From positions 4,650,001 through 4,714,000 of the forward strand of contig NZ_CP045702.1 in the NCBI RefSeq assembly GCF_014216315.1: DNA of 64,000 nt, in the 5' to 3' direction. Shown here in pieces: positions 45,782 through 54,962 of this stretch (positions are counted from its first letter, which is position 1; each line of letters starts with the position of its first letter). Position numbers and translations under genes: made by a program. This stretch comes from Streptomyces finlayi (lineage in GTDB: Bacteria > Actinomycetota > Actinomycetes > Streptomycetales > Streptomycetaceae). A model generated the notes under the pieces. It had not been told where the DNA came from. It was given only the letters and a program-made list of their open reading frames with translations, and ran no database searches.

Positions 45782-48363
45782 CTGTCCTCAAGACCTCGAT
45801 GCGCAACTTCCTCGCGCACAAGGGACGCATGGCGCTCTCCGCCGTCGCCGTCCTCCTGTCGGTGGCGTTCGTGTGCGGCACGCTCGTCTTCACCGACACC
45901 ATGAACACCACTTTCGACAAGCTCTTCGCCGCCTCGTCGGCCGACGTCACCGTCAGCCCGAAGAAGGCCGGTGAAGCCGACGAGATGCCGGAGAACGGCA
46001 AGCCGGATTCGCTGCCCGCCTCCGTCGTCGACCGGGTCCAGAAGGCCGACGGGGTGGAGCAGGCCGAGGGTGGCGTCTCCAGCTTGTCCGTCACGGTCGT
46101 CGACGGCGACAACAAGAACATGGGCTCCGAGACGGGTGCCCCCACGATCGCCGGCAACTGGACGCGCAACGACCTGCGTTCGATGGAGATCGCCTCCGGC
46201 CACGCACCGCGCGGCCCCACCGAGGTGATGGTCGACGCGGACACCGCCGACAAGCACGGCCTGAAGATCGGCGACGAGCTGCGCACCATCGCCGTCACCG
46301 GTGACATCAAGGCGAAGATCAGCGGCATCGCCGCCTTCACCGTGACCAACCCGGGCGCGGCCGTCGTCTTCTACGACACGGCCACCGCCCAGCAGAAGCT
46401 GCTGGGCGCGCCCGATGTCTTCACCCACATCTCCGTCGCCGCCGAAACCGGCGTGGCCGACACGCAGTTGAAGAAGAACGTCGCCGCCGCGCTCGGCGGC
46501 GCGGAGGCTTTCAAGATCCAGACCCAGGACGAGGCCGCGGCGGCCAACAAGGACTCCATGGGCTCCTTCCTCGACGTGATGAAGTACGCGATGCTCGGCT
46601 TCGCCGGGATCGCCTTCCTCGTCGGCATCTTCCTGATCGTCAACACCTTCTCGATGCTGGTCGCCCAGCGGACCCGCGAGATCGGCCTGATGCGGGCCAT
46701 CGGCTCCAGCCGCAAGCAGGTCAACCGGTCGGTGCTCGTCGAAGCGGTACTCCTCGGGATCGTCGGTTCCCTCCTCGGGGTCGGCGCGGGAATCGGGCTC
46801 GCCATCGGCCTGATGAAGCTCATGGGCGCCATGGGCATGGAGCTGTCCACCAAGGACCTCACCATCGCCTGGACGACCCCGGCGATCGGGCTCGTGCTCG
46901 GCGTCGTCGTCACCGTCCTCGCCGCCTACGTTCCGGCCCGCCGGGCCGGCAAGGTCTCCCCGATGGCGGCCCTGCGCGATGCCGGAACCCCGGCGGACGC
47001 CAAGTCCAGCTGGATCAGGGCCGGTATCGGTCTGGTCCTCACCGGTTCCGGTGCGGCGGCCCTGTGGGCGACCACGCAGGCCGACAAGGCCACCGAGGGC
47101 TCGCTGTTCCTGGGCCTCGGCGTGGTCCTGACCCTCATCGGCTTCATCGTGATCGGCCCGCTGCTCGCCGGGATCGTGGTGCGGGCGCTCAGCGTGGTCG
47201 TGCTGCGGATGTTCGGCCCGGTCGGCCGGCTCGCGGAGCGCAACGCGCTGCGCAACCCGCGGCGTACCGGCGCTACCGGCGCCGCCCTGATGATCGGCCT
47301 GGCCCTGGTGGCCTGCCTCTCGGTCGTCGGCTCGTCCATGGTCGCCTCGGCCACCACCGAGCTCGACAAGTCGGTGGGCGCGGACTTCATCGTCCAGTCC
47401 TCCAATCCGGGCCAGCTGATCGTCCCGCAGGCCGCGAAGGCCCTGGAGACGGCGCCCGGTATCGAACACATCACGAACTACAAGGTCGTCAGCGCGACAC
47501 TGACCGCCCCCGACGGTTCCAAGGAGGACGAGGGAGTCGTCGCGGCCGACCCGACGTACAAGGACGATCTGCGGCGCGAGACCGTGTCCGGCGATCTGGC
47601 CGACGCCTACGGCGAGGACGCCATGTCGGTCGGTGACGACTACGCCACCCGCCACAAGATCAAGGTCGGCGACGAGATGACGGTCGCGTTCAAGGGCGGT
47701 GAGACGGCGAAGCTGAAGGTCGCCGCGATCACCTCGGACGAGACCAACGTCGACAAGGGGGCGATGTACACCCACACCAGGACCGCCGAGAAGTACGTCC
47801 CCGCGGACAAGATGCCGCAGAACATGATCATGTTCGCCAAGGCGGAGGACGGCAAGGCGGACGAGGCGTACGCCGCCCTCAAGTCCTCGCTCGCCGAGTA
47901 TCCGACCTACAAGGTGCAGAACCAGGCGGACTTCAAGCAGGACCTGAAGGACCAGATCGGCCAGCTGCTCAACATCGTGTACGGCCTGCTGGCCCTGGCG
48001 ATCATCGTCGCGGTGCTCGGTGTGGTGAACACGCTCGCCCTGTCGGTGGTCGAGCGGACCCGCGAGATCGGCCTGATGCGGGCCATCGGCCTCTCGCGCC
48101 GGCAGCTGCGCAGGATGATCCGGCTGGAGTCGGTGGTCATCGCCCTCTTCGGCGCACTGCTCGGCCTCGGCCTGGGCATGGGCTGGGGCACCTCGGCCCA
48201 GAAGCTGCTGGCTCTGGAGGGCCTCAACGTCCTGGAGATCCCGTGGCCGACGATCCTCACGGTCTTCGTCGCCTCGGCCTTCGTCGGACTGTTCGCCGCA
48301 CTGGTTCCCGCTTTCCGGGCGGGCCGGATGAACGTCCTCAACGCGATCGCCACCGACGGGTGA
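45778..48363 (+). CDS. FtsX-family ABC permease, duplicated type
   Basis: An 861-residue permease made of two FtsX halves, each with a large extracytoplasmic MacB-like domain, and about ten transmembrane helices. Repeated motifs are RTREIGLMRAIGSSRKQVN and RTREIGLMRAIGLSRRQLR, at the cytoplasmic coupling helices. Works with the ATPase above. The substrate is probably an antimicrobial peptide or envelope component, by family only. A perfect palindrome (TGACGGT-G-ACCGTCA) overlaps its stop codon. Confidence 0.94.
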   Translation: MTVLKTSMRNFLAHKGRMALSAVAVLLSVAFVCGTLVFTDTMNTTFDKLFAASSADVTVSPKKAGEADEMPENGKPDSLPASVVDRVQKADGVEQAEGGVSSLSVTVVDGDNKNMGSETGAPTIAGNWTRNDLRSMEIASGHAPRGPTEVMVDADTADKHGLKIGDELRTIAVTGDIKAKISGIAAFTVTNPGAAVVFYDTATAQQKLLGAPDVFTHISVAAETGVADTQLKKNVAAALGGAEAFKIQTQDEAAAANKDSMGSFLDVMKYAMLGFAGIAFLVGIFLIVNTFSMLVAQRTREIGLMRAIGSSRKQVNRSVLVEAVLLGIVGSLLGVGAGIGLAIGLMKLMGAMGMELSTKDLTIAWTTPAIGLVLGVVVTVLAAYVPARRAGKVSPMAALRDAGTPADAKSSWIRAGIGLVLTGSGAAALWATTQADKATEGSLFLGLGVVLTLIGFIVIGPLLAGIVVRALSVVVLRMFGPVGRLAERNALRNPRRTGATGAALMIGLALVACLSVVGSSMVASATTELDKSVGADFIVQSSNPGQLIVPQAAKALETAPGIEHITNYKVVSATLTAPDGSKEDEGVVAADPTYKDDLRRETVSGDLADAYGEDAMSVGDDYATRHKIKVGDEMTVAFKGGETAKLKVAAITSDETNVDKGAMYTHTRTAEKYVPADKMPQNMIMFAKAEDGKADEAYAALKSSLAEYPTYKVQNQADFKQDLKDQIGQLLNIVYGLLALAIIVAVLGVVNTLALSVVERTREIGLMRAIGLSRRQLRRMIRLESVVIALFGALLGLGLGMGWGTSAQKLLALEGLNVLEIPWPTILTVFVASAFVGLFAALVPAFRAGRMNVLNAIATDG

Positions 48364-48381
48364 CGGTGACCGTCATAGGAT

Positions 48382-48433
48382 GACGGAGCCGGCCCCGGGA
48401 CGTTCCTCCAAACGTCCCGGGGCCGGCTCCGTC
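48382..48433 (+). terminator. Perfect 23-bp terminator hairpin after the ABC exporter
   Basis: Two 23-base arms (outermost GACGGAGCCGG and CCGGCTCCGTC) pair without a single mismatch around CCTCCA, 18 bases after the permease stop. One of the strongest hairpins in the window. Confidence 0.9.
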
Positions 48434-48451
48434 GTGTCCGCCTCGCGAGCC

Positions 48452-48536
48452 GGGGGTACGCGGCCGGGGAGACCTGGGGGTACGCGGCCGGGGGCCGGGA
48501 GGTGCACGGCCGGGGGCCCGGCGCCCGGCCCCCGGC
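48452..48536. repeat. Direct repeat and hairpin upstream of mfd
   Basis: GGGGGTACGCGGCCGGGG occurs twice with a 24-bp period (48452 and 48476). A perfect 10-bp stem, GCCGGGGGCC/GGCCCCCGGC, follows at 48509-48536. No coding potential is seen in the rest of this 370-base gap. Confidence 0.6.
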
Positions 48537-48733
48537 AATCGGCTCACCGTCGGCGGCCGGCGGCCCGGGCATGAGGCGGTTGCGGGCGCGCCTGTCGTAG
48601 GGGAGTCGTAGTCTGGGACCCCGGCCCGTCCTACGTGTCGGGCCCTTCGCGTTGTCCCCTGCCCGGGGCGGCGCGTCGCCCCTGGCAGCAGCCGGCTGTC
48701 AGTACACCCCCGTACCCCGGACGGAAGCCCTTC

Positions 48734-51700
48734 ATGAGCCTGCACGGTCTGCTGGATGTCGTCGTACGTGACCCGGCGCTCGCCGAAGCGGTGAAGGCCG
48801 CCGCCGACGGCCACCGGATGCACGTCGACCTGGTGGGCCCGCCGGCCGCCCGGCCGTTCGCCGTGGCCGCGCTGGCCCGTGAGACGGGCCGCACCGTGCT
48901 GGCCGTCACCGCGACCGGCCGCGAGGCCGAGGACCTCGCGGCGGCGCTGCGCACGCTGCTGCCGCCGGACACGGTCGCGGAGTACCCGTCCTGGGAGACC
49001 CTGCCCCACGAGCGGCTCTCGCCGCGCTCGGACACCGTCGGCCGCCGCCTCGCCGTACTGCGCAGGCTGGCGCACCCCCGGCAGGACGACCCGGAGACCG
49101 GCCCGGTCAGCGTGATCGTCGCGCCCGTGCGTTCGGTGCTCCAGCCGCAGGTCAAGGGGCTCGGCGACCTGGAGCCCGTGGCACTGAGCAGCGGTCGCAC
49201 CGCCGATCTGGGTGAGGTCGTCGAGGCGCTCGCGGCCGCCGCGTACTCCCGGGTCGAACTGGTCGAGAAGCGTGGCGAGTTCGCGGTACGCGGTGGAATC
49301 CTGGACGTTTTCCCGCCGACCGAGGAGCACCCCCTGCGGGTGGAGTTCTGGGGCGACGACGTCGAGGAGATCCGCTACTTCAAGATCGCCGACCAGCGGT
49401 CGCTGGAGATCGCCGCGCACGGTCTGTGGGCGCCGCCCTGCCGTGAGCTGCTCCTCACTGACCAGGTCCGCGGCCGGGCCGCCGCCCTCGCCGAGGCCCA
49501 TCCGGAACTGGGCGAGCTGCTGAACAAGATCGCCGAGGGGATCGCCGTCGAGGGCATGGAGTCCCTGGCCCCGGTGCTGGTCGACGACATGGAGCTGCTG
49601 ATCGACGTCCTGCCGAAGGACTCGATGGCGGTGGTCTGCGACCCGGAGCGGGTGCGGACGCGGGCGAGCGACCTGGTGGCCACGAGCCAGGAGTTCCTCC
49701 AGGCGTCCTGGGCGGCCACGGCGGGCGGCGGCGAGGCCCCGATCGATGTCGGCGCGGCCTCGCTCCGGGGCATCGCGGACGTCCGCGACCGGGCCCGGGA
49801 GCTGAACATGATGTGGTGGTCGGTCTCCCCGTTCGCCGCCGACGACGAGCTGGACGAGGACACCCTCAAGCTCCGGATGCACGCCCCCGAGGCGTACCGG
49901 GGCGACACCGCCCGCGCGCTCGCCGACACCAAGGGCTGGCTCGCGGAGGGCTGGCGCACGGTGTACGTCACCGAGGGGCAGGGCCCGGCCTCCCGTACCG
50001 TCGAGGTCCTGGGCGGCGAGGGCATCCCCGCCCGCCTGGACCAGGACCTCGCCGAGATCTCGCCGTCCCTGGTCCATGTGTCGTGCGGCGCCATCGACCA
50101 GGGCTTCGTCGACCCGGCGCTCAAGCTCGCCGTGCTGACCGAGACCGACCTGACCGGCCAGCGCACGGCCACCAAGGACCTCGGCCGGATGCCGGCCCGC
50201 CGCCGCAAGACCATCGACCCGCTGACGCTGGAGGCGGGCGACTACATCGTTCACGAGCAGCACGGTGTGGGCCGCTACGTCGAGATGGTGCAGCGCACGG
50301 TGCAGAACGCCACACGTGAGTACCTCCTCGTCGAGTACGCCCCCGCCAAGCGCGGCCAGCCGGGCGACCGCCTGTACATCCCCACCGACCAGCTGGAGCA
50401 GGTCACCAAGTACGTGGGCGGCGAGGCCCCCACCCTGCACCGGCTCGGCGGCGCCGACTGGACCAAGACCAAACAGCGCGCGAAGAAGGCGGTCAAGGAG
50501 ATCGCCGCCGACCTGATCAAGCTCTACTCGGCGCGGATGGCGGCCCCCGGCCACGCCTTCGGCCCGGACACCCCGTGGCAGCGTGAGCTGGAGGACGCCT
50601 TCCCGTACGTGGAGACGCCCGATCAGCTGTCCACGATCGCCGAGGTCAAGGAGGACATGGAGAAGACGGTCCCCATGGACCGGCTGGTCTGCGGTGACGT
50701 CGGTTACGGCAAGACGGAGATCGCCGTGCGCGCGGCGTTCAAGGCGGTCCAGGACGGCAAGCAGGTCGCCGTCCTCGTGCCCACCACGCTCCTCGTCCAG
50801 CAGCACTTCGGTACGTTCACCGAGCGGTACGCCCAGTTTCCCGTCAACGTACGGGCGTTGAGCCGGTTCCAGTCCGACACGGAATCGAAGTCCACCCTGG
50901 AGGGCCTGAAGGACGGTTCGGTCGACCTCGTCATCGGCACGCATCGCCTCTTCTCCGCCGAGACGAAGTTCAAGGACCTCGGCCTGGTCATCGTGGACGA
51001 GGAGCAGCGCTTCGGCGTCGAGCACAAGGAGCAGCTGAAGAAGCTCCGTGCCAACGTCGACGTGCTGACCATGTCCGCGACGCCCATCCCCCGTACGCTC
51101 GAAATGGCCGTCACCGGCATCCGCGAGATGTCGACGATCACGACACCGCCGGAGGAGCGCCACCCCGTCCTCACCTTCGTCGGGCCGTACGACGAGAAGC
51201 AGATCGGCGCCGCCGTCCGCCGTGAACTGCTGCGGGAGGGCCAGGTCTTCTACATCCACAACCGGGTGGAGTCGATCGACCGCGCGGCTGCCCGGCTCCG
51301 CGAGATCGTGCCGGAGGCCCGTATCGCCACGGCGCACGGGCAGATGGGCGAGAGCGCGCTGGAGCAGGTCGTCGTGGACTTCTGGGAGAAGAAGTTCGAC
51401 GTCCTCGTCTCCACGACGATCGTCGAGTCCGGCATCGACATCTCCAACGCCAACACCCTGATCGTGGAGCGCGGTGACAACTTCGGCCTCTCGCAGCTGC
51501 ACCAGCTGCGCGGGCGCGTCGGCCGTGGCCGGGACCGGGGCTACTCCTACTTCCTGTACCCGCCGGAGAAGCCGCTCACCGAGACCGCCCACGAGCGTCT
51601 GGCGACCATCGCCCAGCACACGGAGATGGGCGCGGGCATGTACGTGGCCATGAAGGACCTGGAGATCCGCGGCGCCGGAAACCTGCTCGGCGGCGAGCAG

Positions 51701-52261
51701 TCCGGGCACATCGCGGGTGTCGGCTTCGACCTCTACATCCGCATGGTCGGCGAGGCGGTGGCCGACTACCGGGCCGCGGTCGACGGCAGCGTCGAGGAGG
51801 AGCCCCCGCTGGAGGTCAAGATCGAGCTCCCGGTCGACGCCCACGTGCCGCACGACTACGCCCCCGGCGAGCGGCTCCGCCTCCAGGCGTACCGCTCGAT
51901 CGCCTCCGCCAACACGGAGGACGACATCAGGGCGGTACGCGAGGAACTCACCGACCGCTACGGCAAGCTCCCCGAACCGGTCGAGAACCTCCTCCTGGTC
52001 GCCGGCCTGCGCATGCTGGCCCGTGCCTGCGGGGTCGGCGAGATCGTCCTCCAGGGCCCGAACATCCGCTTCGCCCCGGTGGAACTGCGCGAGTCCCAGG
52101 AACTGCGCCTGAAGCGCCTCCACCCGAAGACGGTCATCAAGCCGACCGCCCACCAGATCCTGGTCCCCCGCCCCACGGCGGGACGCATCGGCGGCAAGCC
52201 GGTGGTCGGCCGCGAACTCCTGGCGTGGACCGGGGAGTTCCTTACGACGATCCTGGGGTAG
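48734..52261 (+). CDS. mfd: Transcription-repair coupling factor
   Basis: A 1,175-residue DNA translocase that removes stalled RNA polymerase and recruits UvrA. Domain order: UvrB-like N-terminal module (PPAARPFAVAALARETGRT, VRGGILDVFPPTEEHPL), RNA-polymerase-interacting domain (GDYIVHEQHGVGRY), the RecG-like motor (Walker A GDVGYGKTE, VDEEQRFGVEHKE, MSATPIPRT, QLRGRVGRGRDRGYSYFLYP) and the C-terminal autoinhibitory domain. ATG at 48734 behind GGACGGAAG. Its last 20 bases overlap the convergent tetR end. Confidence 0.97.
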   Translation: MSLHGLLDVVVRDPALAEAVKAAADGHRMHVDLVGPPAARPFAVAALARETGRTVLAVTATGREAEDLAAALRTLLPPDTVAEYPSWETLPHERLSPRSDTVGRRLAVLRRLAHPRQDDPETGPVSVIVAPVRSVLQPQVKGLGDLEPVALSSGRTADLGEVVEALAAAAYSRVELVEKRGEFAVRGGILDVFPPTEEHPLRVEFWGDDVEEIRYFKIADQRSLEIAAHGLWAPPCRELLLTDQVRGRAAALAEAHPELGELLNKIAEGIAVEGMESLAPVLVDDMELLIDVLPKDSMAVVCDPERVRTRASDLVATSQEFLQASWAATAGGGEAPIDVGAASLRGIADVRDRARELNMMWWSVSPFAADDELDEDTLKLRMHAPEAYRGDTARALADTKGWLAEGWRTVYVTEGQGPASRTVEVLGGEGIPARLDQDLAEISPSLVHVSCGAIDQGFVDPALKLAVLTETDLTGQRTATKDLGRMPARRRKTIDPLTLEAGDYIVHEQHGVGRYVEMVQRTVQNATREYLLVEYAPAKRGQPGDRLYIPTDQLEQVTKYVGGEAPTLHRLGGADWTKTKQRAKKAVKEIAADLIKLYSARMAAPGHAFGPDTPWQRELEDAFPYVETPDQLSTIAEVKEDMEKTVPMDRLVCGDVGYGKTEIAVRAAFKAVQDGKQVAVLVPTTLLVQQHFGTFTERYAQFPVNVRALSRFQSDTESKSTLEGLKDGSVDLVIGTHRLFSAETKFKDLGLVIVDEEQRFGVEHKEQLKKLRANVDVLTMSATPIPRTLEMAVTGIREMSTITTPPEERHPVLTFVGPYDEKQIGAAVRRELLREGQVFYIHNRVESIDRAAARLREIVPEARIATAHGQMGESALEQVVVDFWEKKFDVLVSTTIVESGIDISNANTLIVERGDNFGLSQLHQLRGRVGRGRDRGYSYFLYPPEKPLTETAHERLATIAQHTEMGAGMYVAMKDLEIRGAGNLLGGEQSGHIAGVGFDLYIRMVGEAVADYRAAVDGSVEEEPPLEVKIELPVDAHVPHDYAPGERLRLQAYRSIASANTEDDIRAVREELTDRYGKLPEPVENLLLVAGLRMLARACGVGEIVLQGPNIRFAPVELRESQELRLKRLHPKTVIKPTAHQILVPRPTAGRIGGKPVVGRELLAWTGEFLTTILG

Positions 52262-52817
52262 TGGCGCCGTCGGCGAAGAGCAGCCCCGCGAGTGAGCGGA
52301 AGGTCTCCTCGGGGTCGCGGCCGTCCAGGGGGCCGGTCAGGTTGCCGCTGAGGAGCAGGGTGGCGAAGCCGTGGGCCAGGGACCAGGCGGCGATGCCCGC
52401 GTCGGTCCGGCCCTCGGTGGGGAGAGCGCTGACGCCCGCGCGCAGGGAGTCGACGGCGCGGGCCTTCGCCGTGAGCAGGTCCGGGTCGTCGGGGCGGTGG
52501 AGTTCCGGGCGGAACATCACCTGGAAGTGGGCGGGGTGTTCCCTTGCGAACCGCAGGTACCGCACGCCCCGTTCGTTCAGGGTCGGCGCCTCGTCCAGCG
52601 CGTCCGCGAACAGGGTGTAGCCCTCGGCGGCGATCGCGGTGAGCAGGCCGGTCCTGTCCTTGAAGTGATGAGCCGGTGCGGCGTGCGAGACGCCCGCCCG
52701 GCGGGCCAGGTCGCGCAGGCTCAGGGCGTCGGGGCCGTCCGTCGCGACGACGTCCAGGGCGGCGGTCAGGACGGCACGCCGCAAGTCGCCGTGGTGGTAG
52801 GTGCGCTCGCTGCTCAT
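52242..52817 (-). CDS. TetR/AcrR-family regulator
   Basis: A 191-residue regulator with helix-turn-helix LSLRDLARRAGVSHAAPAHHF (residues about 33-53) and a C-terminal domain of the TetR_C_33/WHG type (REHPAHFQVMFRPELHRPDD). Divergent from the next gene, with two matching operator-like repeats between them, so it probably represses that gene and itself. Confidence 0.9.
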   Translation of the reverse strand: MSSERTYHHGDLRRAVLTAALDVVATDGPDALSLRDLARRAGVSHAAPAHHFKDRTGLLTAIAAEGYTLFADALDEAPTLNERGVRYLRFAREHPAHFQVMFRPELHRPDDPDLLTAKARAVDSLRAGVSALPTEGRTDAGIAAWSLAHGFATLLLSGNLTGPLDGRDPEETFRSLAGLLFADGATTPGSS

Positions 52818-52837
52818 GGCAGCACAGTACGCGGAAT

Positions 52838-52904
52838 CTAGTCATTGACAAGTTGGGAGGCAGGGTTCACTGTGGAGGCAGGAAGGAATCTAGTCACTGG
52901 CAAG
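52838..52904. promoter_or_regulatory. Paired TetR operators in a divergent promoter
   Basis: CTAGTCATTGACAAG is a near-perfect 7-1-7 palindrome. A 20-bp segment containing it (from 52833) recurs 52 bases downstream (from 52885) with two differences. The first copy carries TTGACA, a consensus -35 for the rightward gene. Confidence 0.7.
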
Positions 52905-52933
52905 ATTCCTTGGTCGCCCGGGAAGGCGGAGGT

Positions 52934-53800
52934 ATGTCCGGAGAGTTGGGTCGTGTGCGTCAGATGTGGCACCTTCTGGAGCCCCTGCACGCCGTCCTCT
53001 ACTACGCGCCCGAGGCCCGCGAGGAGGCTGCGGCGCTCGGGTACGCCGTCGACGAGCGCTGGCCCGGCTACTTCGCCTGGCGTGCCGCACCGCTCGGGGA
53101 GGCGGGGGAGGCGCAGGTCGTCGACACCTTCCACAGCTTCAGCCCGGCGATGGTCCGGGAGTACGTCCCGGCCGTCTGGTCCGTCGCCACACCGGAAGCG
53201 GTGCTCGCGGCCCGGACGAGGGCGGTCGACCGTACGTACAGGGGGCTGCTCGCGGAGTGGACCGACGGTCCGGAGCTCGCCGAGATCGCCACGCTGGTCC
53301 GCCGCGCGGCCGAGGCGGCGGACGTGACGGGCCGGCCGCTCGCCGCGGCGAACGCCGCACTGCCCTGGCCCGACGCCCCGCACCTGGTGCTCTGGCAGGC
53401 CGCGACCGTCCTGCGCGAGCACCGGGGCGACGGTCACGTCGCCGCGCTTGCTGCCGCGGACCTCGACCCGGTCGAGTCGCTGGTCTCCTTCGCGGGGATC
53501 GGCGCGGCGCGCCCCGAGGTGTTCGAGAGCCGGGGGTGGAGCGCGGACGCGTGGACGGCCGCGCGCCAGCGGCTGGGGGAGCGCGGGCTGTTGCGGTCGG
53601 ACGGCCTGGCCACGGAGGCGGGCCGGGTGCTGCGCGCCGAGGTGGAGCTGCGCACCGACCAGGAGGCCGCGGGACCGTGGGCGGCCCTCGGCGAGGACGG
53701 CCGGCTGCGACTGGTGGAGTTGCTGGGACCGCTGTGGGTGGCGGTGCTCGGAGCCGGGCTGCTGCCGTCCGAGACCACGCTCGGTATCGGCAAGGCGTGA
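52934..53800 (+). CDS. SCO6745-family protein of unknown function
   Basis: A 288-residue soluble protein. The N-terminal WHLLEPLHAVLYYAPEAREE, the repeated Ala-rich helices and TPEAVLAARTRAVDRTYRGL are characteristic of an actinobacterial family that includes SalK-like proteins. The last third resembles a winged-helix (AWTAARQRLGERGLLRSDGLA). No enzymatic motif is recognised. Strong GGAGGT ribosome site. Likely controlled by the divergent TetR. Confidence 0.8.
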   Translation: MSGELGRVRQMWHLLEPLHAVLYYAPEAREEAAALGYAVDERWPGYFAWRAAPLGEAGEAQVVDTFHSFSPAMVREYVPAVWSVATPEAVLAARTRAVDRTYRGLLAEWTDGPELAEIATLVRRAAEAADVTGRPLAAANAALPWPDAPHLVLWQAATVLREHRGDGHVAALAAADLDPVESLVSFAGIGAARPEVFESRGWSADAWTAARQRLGERGLLRSDGLATEAGRVLRAEVELRTDQEAAGPWAALGEDGRLRLVELLGPLWVAVLGAGLLPSETTLGIGKA

Positions 53801-53877
53801 GCCTCCGGGGGCCGCGGAAGACGTGCGTGAGATGTGATCCCGGACCCAACGGGGCGGGACACCTGCCGTGAACGGTC

Positions 53878-53931
53878 CCTGACGGGGAAGACCTCCGTAG
53901 GATTCCCGCGTTCGGCTTTCTCCCCGTCAGG
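53878..53931 (+). promoter_or_regulatory. Long inverted repeat sequestering the ribosome site of the HNH nuclease
   Basis: CCTGACGGGGA and TCCCCGTCAGG are perfect 11-bp complements with 32 bases between. The right arm overlaps the AGG of the Shine-Dalgarno, so folding would block translation. Confidence 0.55.
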
Positions 53932-53941
53932 ATGGCTCCGA

Positions 53942-54724
53942 GTGATATCTCCCCGTGTTTTCCGAGTGGTGCTGCCCGCCGTGAGCGCGGCGGTCGTGCT
54001 GTCCCTTACCGGCTGCGACCCCCTGACGGCGGAGGGCGGGAGCGCGGGTGCGAGCAGTGCGGCGAGTGGCGGCGGGCAGCAGGGCGGGGGCGCCGGAGCC
54101 AGCCCCCTGGCCAACCAGGACGGTACGAAGCCGGGGCTCGCCCCGCTCGCCTCCGAGGGCGACCGGGCCGCTGCCCGCGAACTCATCGGGAACGTGGCCA
54201 CCAAGGGGCGCGGACCGCGCACCGGCTACGAGCGGGAGGAGTTCGGCTATGCGTGGATGGACACGGCGGACGGGGTACCGCTGGCGAGGAACGGCTGTGA
54301 CACGAGGAACGACTTGCTGAAGCTCCATGGCCGGCACGTGCAGTTCCGTTCGGGTTCCGACTGCGTCGTCGTCGCGATGGACCTGGACGACCCGTACACC
54401 GGCAAGGACATCGCCTGGAAGAAGGCGAAGGCCACCGAGGTGCAGATCGACCACGTGGTCCCGCTGTCCTACAGCTGGCAGATGGGCGCCGCGCGCTGGT
54501 CGGAGAGCAAGCGCGAGCGGCTGGCCAACGACGTACTCAATCTGCTTCCCGTCGAGGGGCGCGCCAACTCCTCCAAGGGCGACTCCGGCCCGGCGTCCTG
54601 GCTCCCCCCGAACAAGCGCGTTCGCTGTGCGTACGTGGTGCGGTTCGCGCAGGTGGCGCGGAAGTACGAGATGCCGGTGACGGCGGCGGACAAGGACATG
54701 ATGCTCGCCCAGTGCGGCGGCTGA
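53942..54724 (+). CDS. Secreted HNH (DUF1524-type) nuclease, lipoprotein
   Basis: A 260-residue extracytoplasmic nuclease. The signal VFRVVLPAVSAAVVLSLTGC ends in a lipobox, followed by a Gly/Ser/Ala linker. The catalytic domain shows IDHVVPLSYSWQMGA (the D-H pair), AWKKAKATEVQ before it, and ANDVLNLLPVEGRANSSKGD, the N of the HNH fold. Related Streptomyces enzymes degrade DNA outside the cell. The GTG at 53942 follows AGGATGG and puts the signal peptide at the start. Confidence 0.9.
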   Translation: MISPRVFRVVLPAVSAAVVLSLTGCDPLTAEGGSAGASSAASGGGQQGGGAGASPLANQDGTKPGLAPLASEGDRAAARELIGNVATKGRGPRTGYEREEFGYAWMDTADGVPLARNGCDTRNDLLKLHGRHVQFRSGSDCVVVAMDLDDPYTGKDIAWKKAKATEVQIDHVVPLSYSWQMGAARWSESKRERLANDVLNLLPVEGRANSSKGDSGPASWLPPNKRVRCAYVVRFAQVARKYEMPVTAADKDMMLAQCGG

Positions 54725-54962
54725 CGCCTCGTACCGGTCCCGCTCGCGCGCGGCCAGGACGAACAGTCCACCGACGGCGCGTGGGGGCCGGGGCAGGGCC
54801 GGAATGGTCCGGTGGACGGCCGGCGCTCGCTCACTGGCGTGTGGTCTACACGGAGCCGAACGTGTGGGTGCGCCACCGGGTGTGAAGGAGTACGCCGATC
54901 GCTCGCCCCTCGTACACCGTTGGGCACGAGGGACGAGCGACGGGGACGGGGGACGGGCAGGA
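54725..54962. other. Intergenic stretch with a possible gene remnant
   Basis: One plus-strand frame ending at 54884 reads LAHWRVVYTEPNVWVRHRV and then stops. It resembles the very end of a membrane glycosyltransferase, but is too short to identify. Otherwise only the terminator below. Confidence 0.2.
54901..54938. terminator. Bidirectional terminator between the nuclease and the lipoprotein
   Basis: Thirteen-base arms GCTCGCCCCTCGT and ACGAGGGACGAGC pair with one mismatch around 12 bases. It lies between convergent genes. Confidence 0.65.

Noticed and set aside
48338..52153. Minus-strand open frame of 1,271 codons opposite mfd
   Set aside because: Produced by third-position GC bias of mfd. 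The mfd motifs on the plus strand are unequivocal.
54725..54884. End of a membrane glycosyltransferase gene
   Set aside because: Only about 20 recognisable residues before a stop; too short to identify, so it is described only as a possible remnant.
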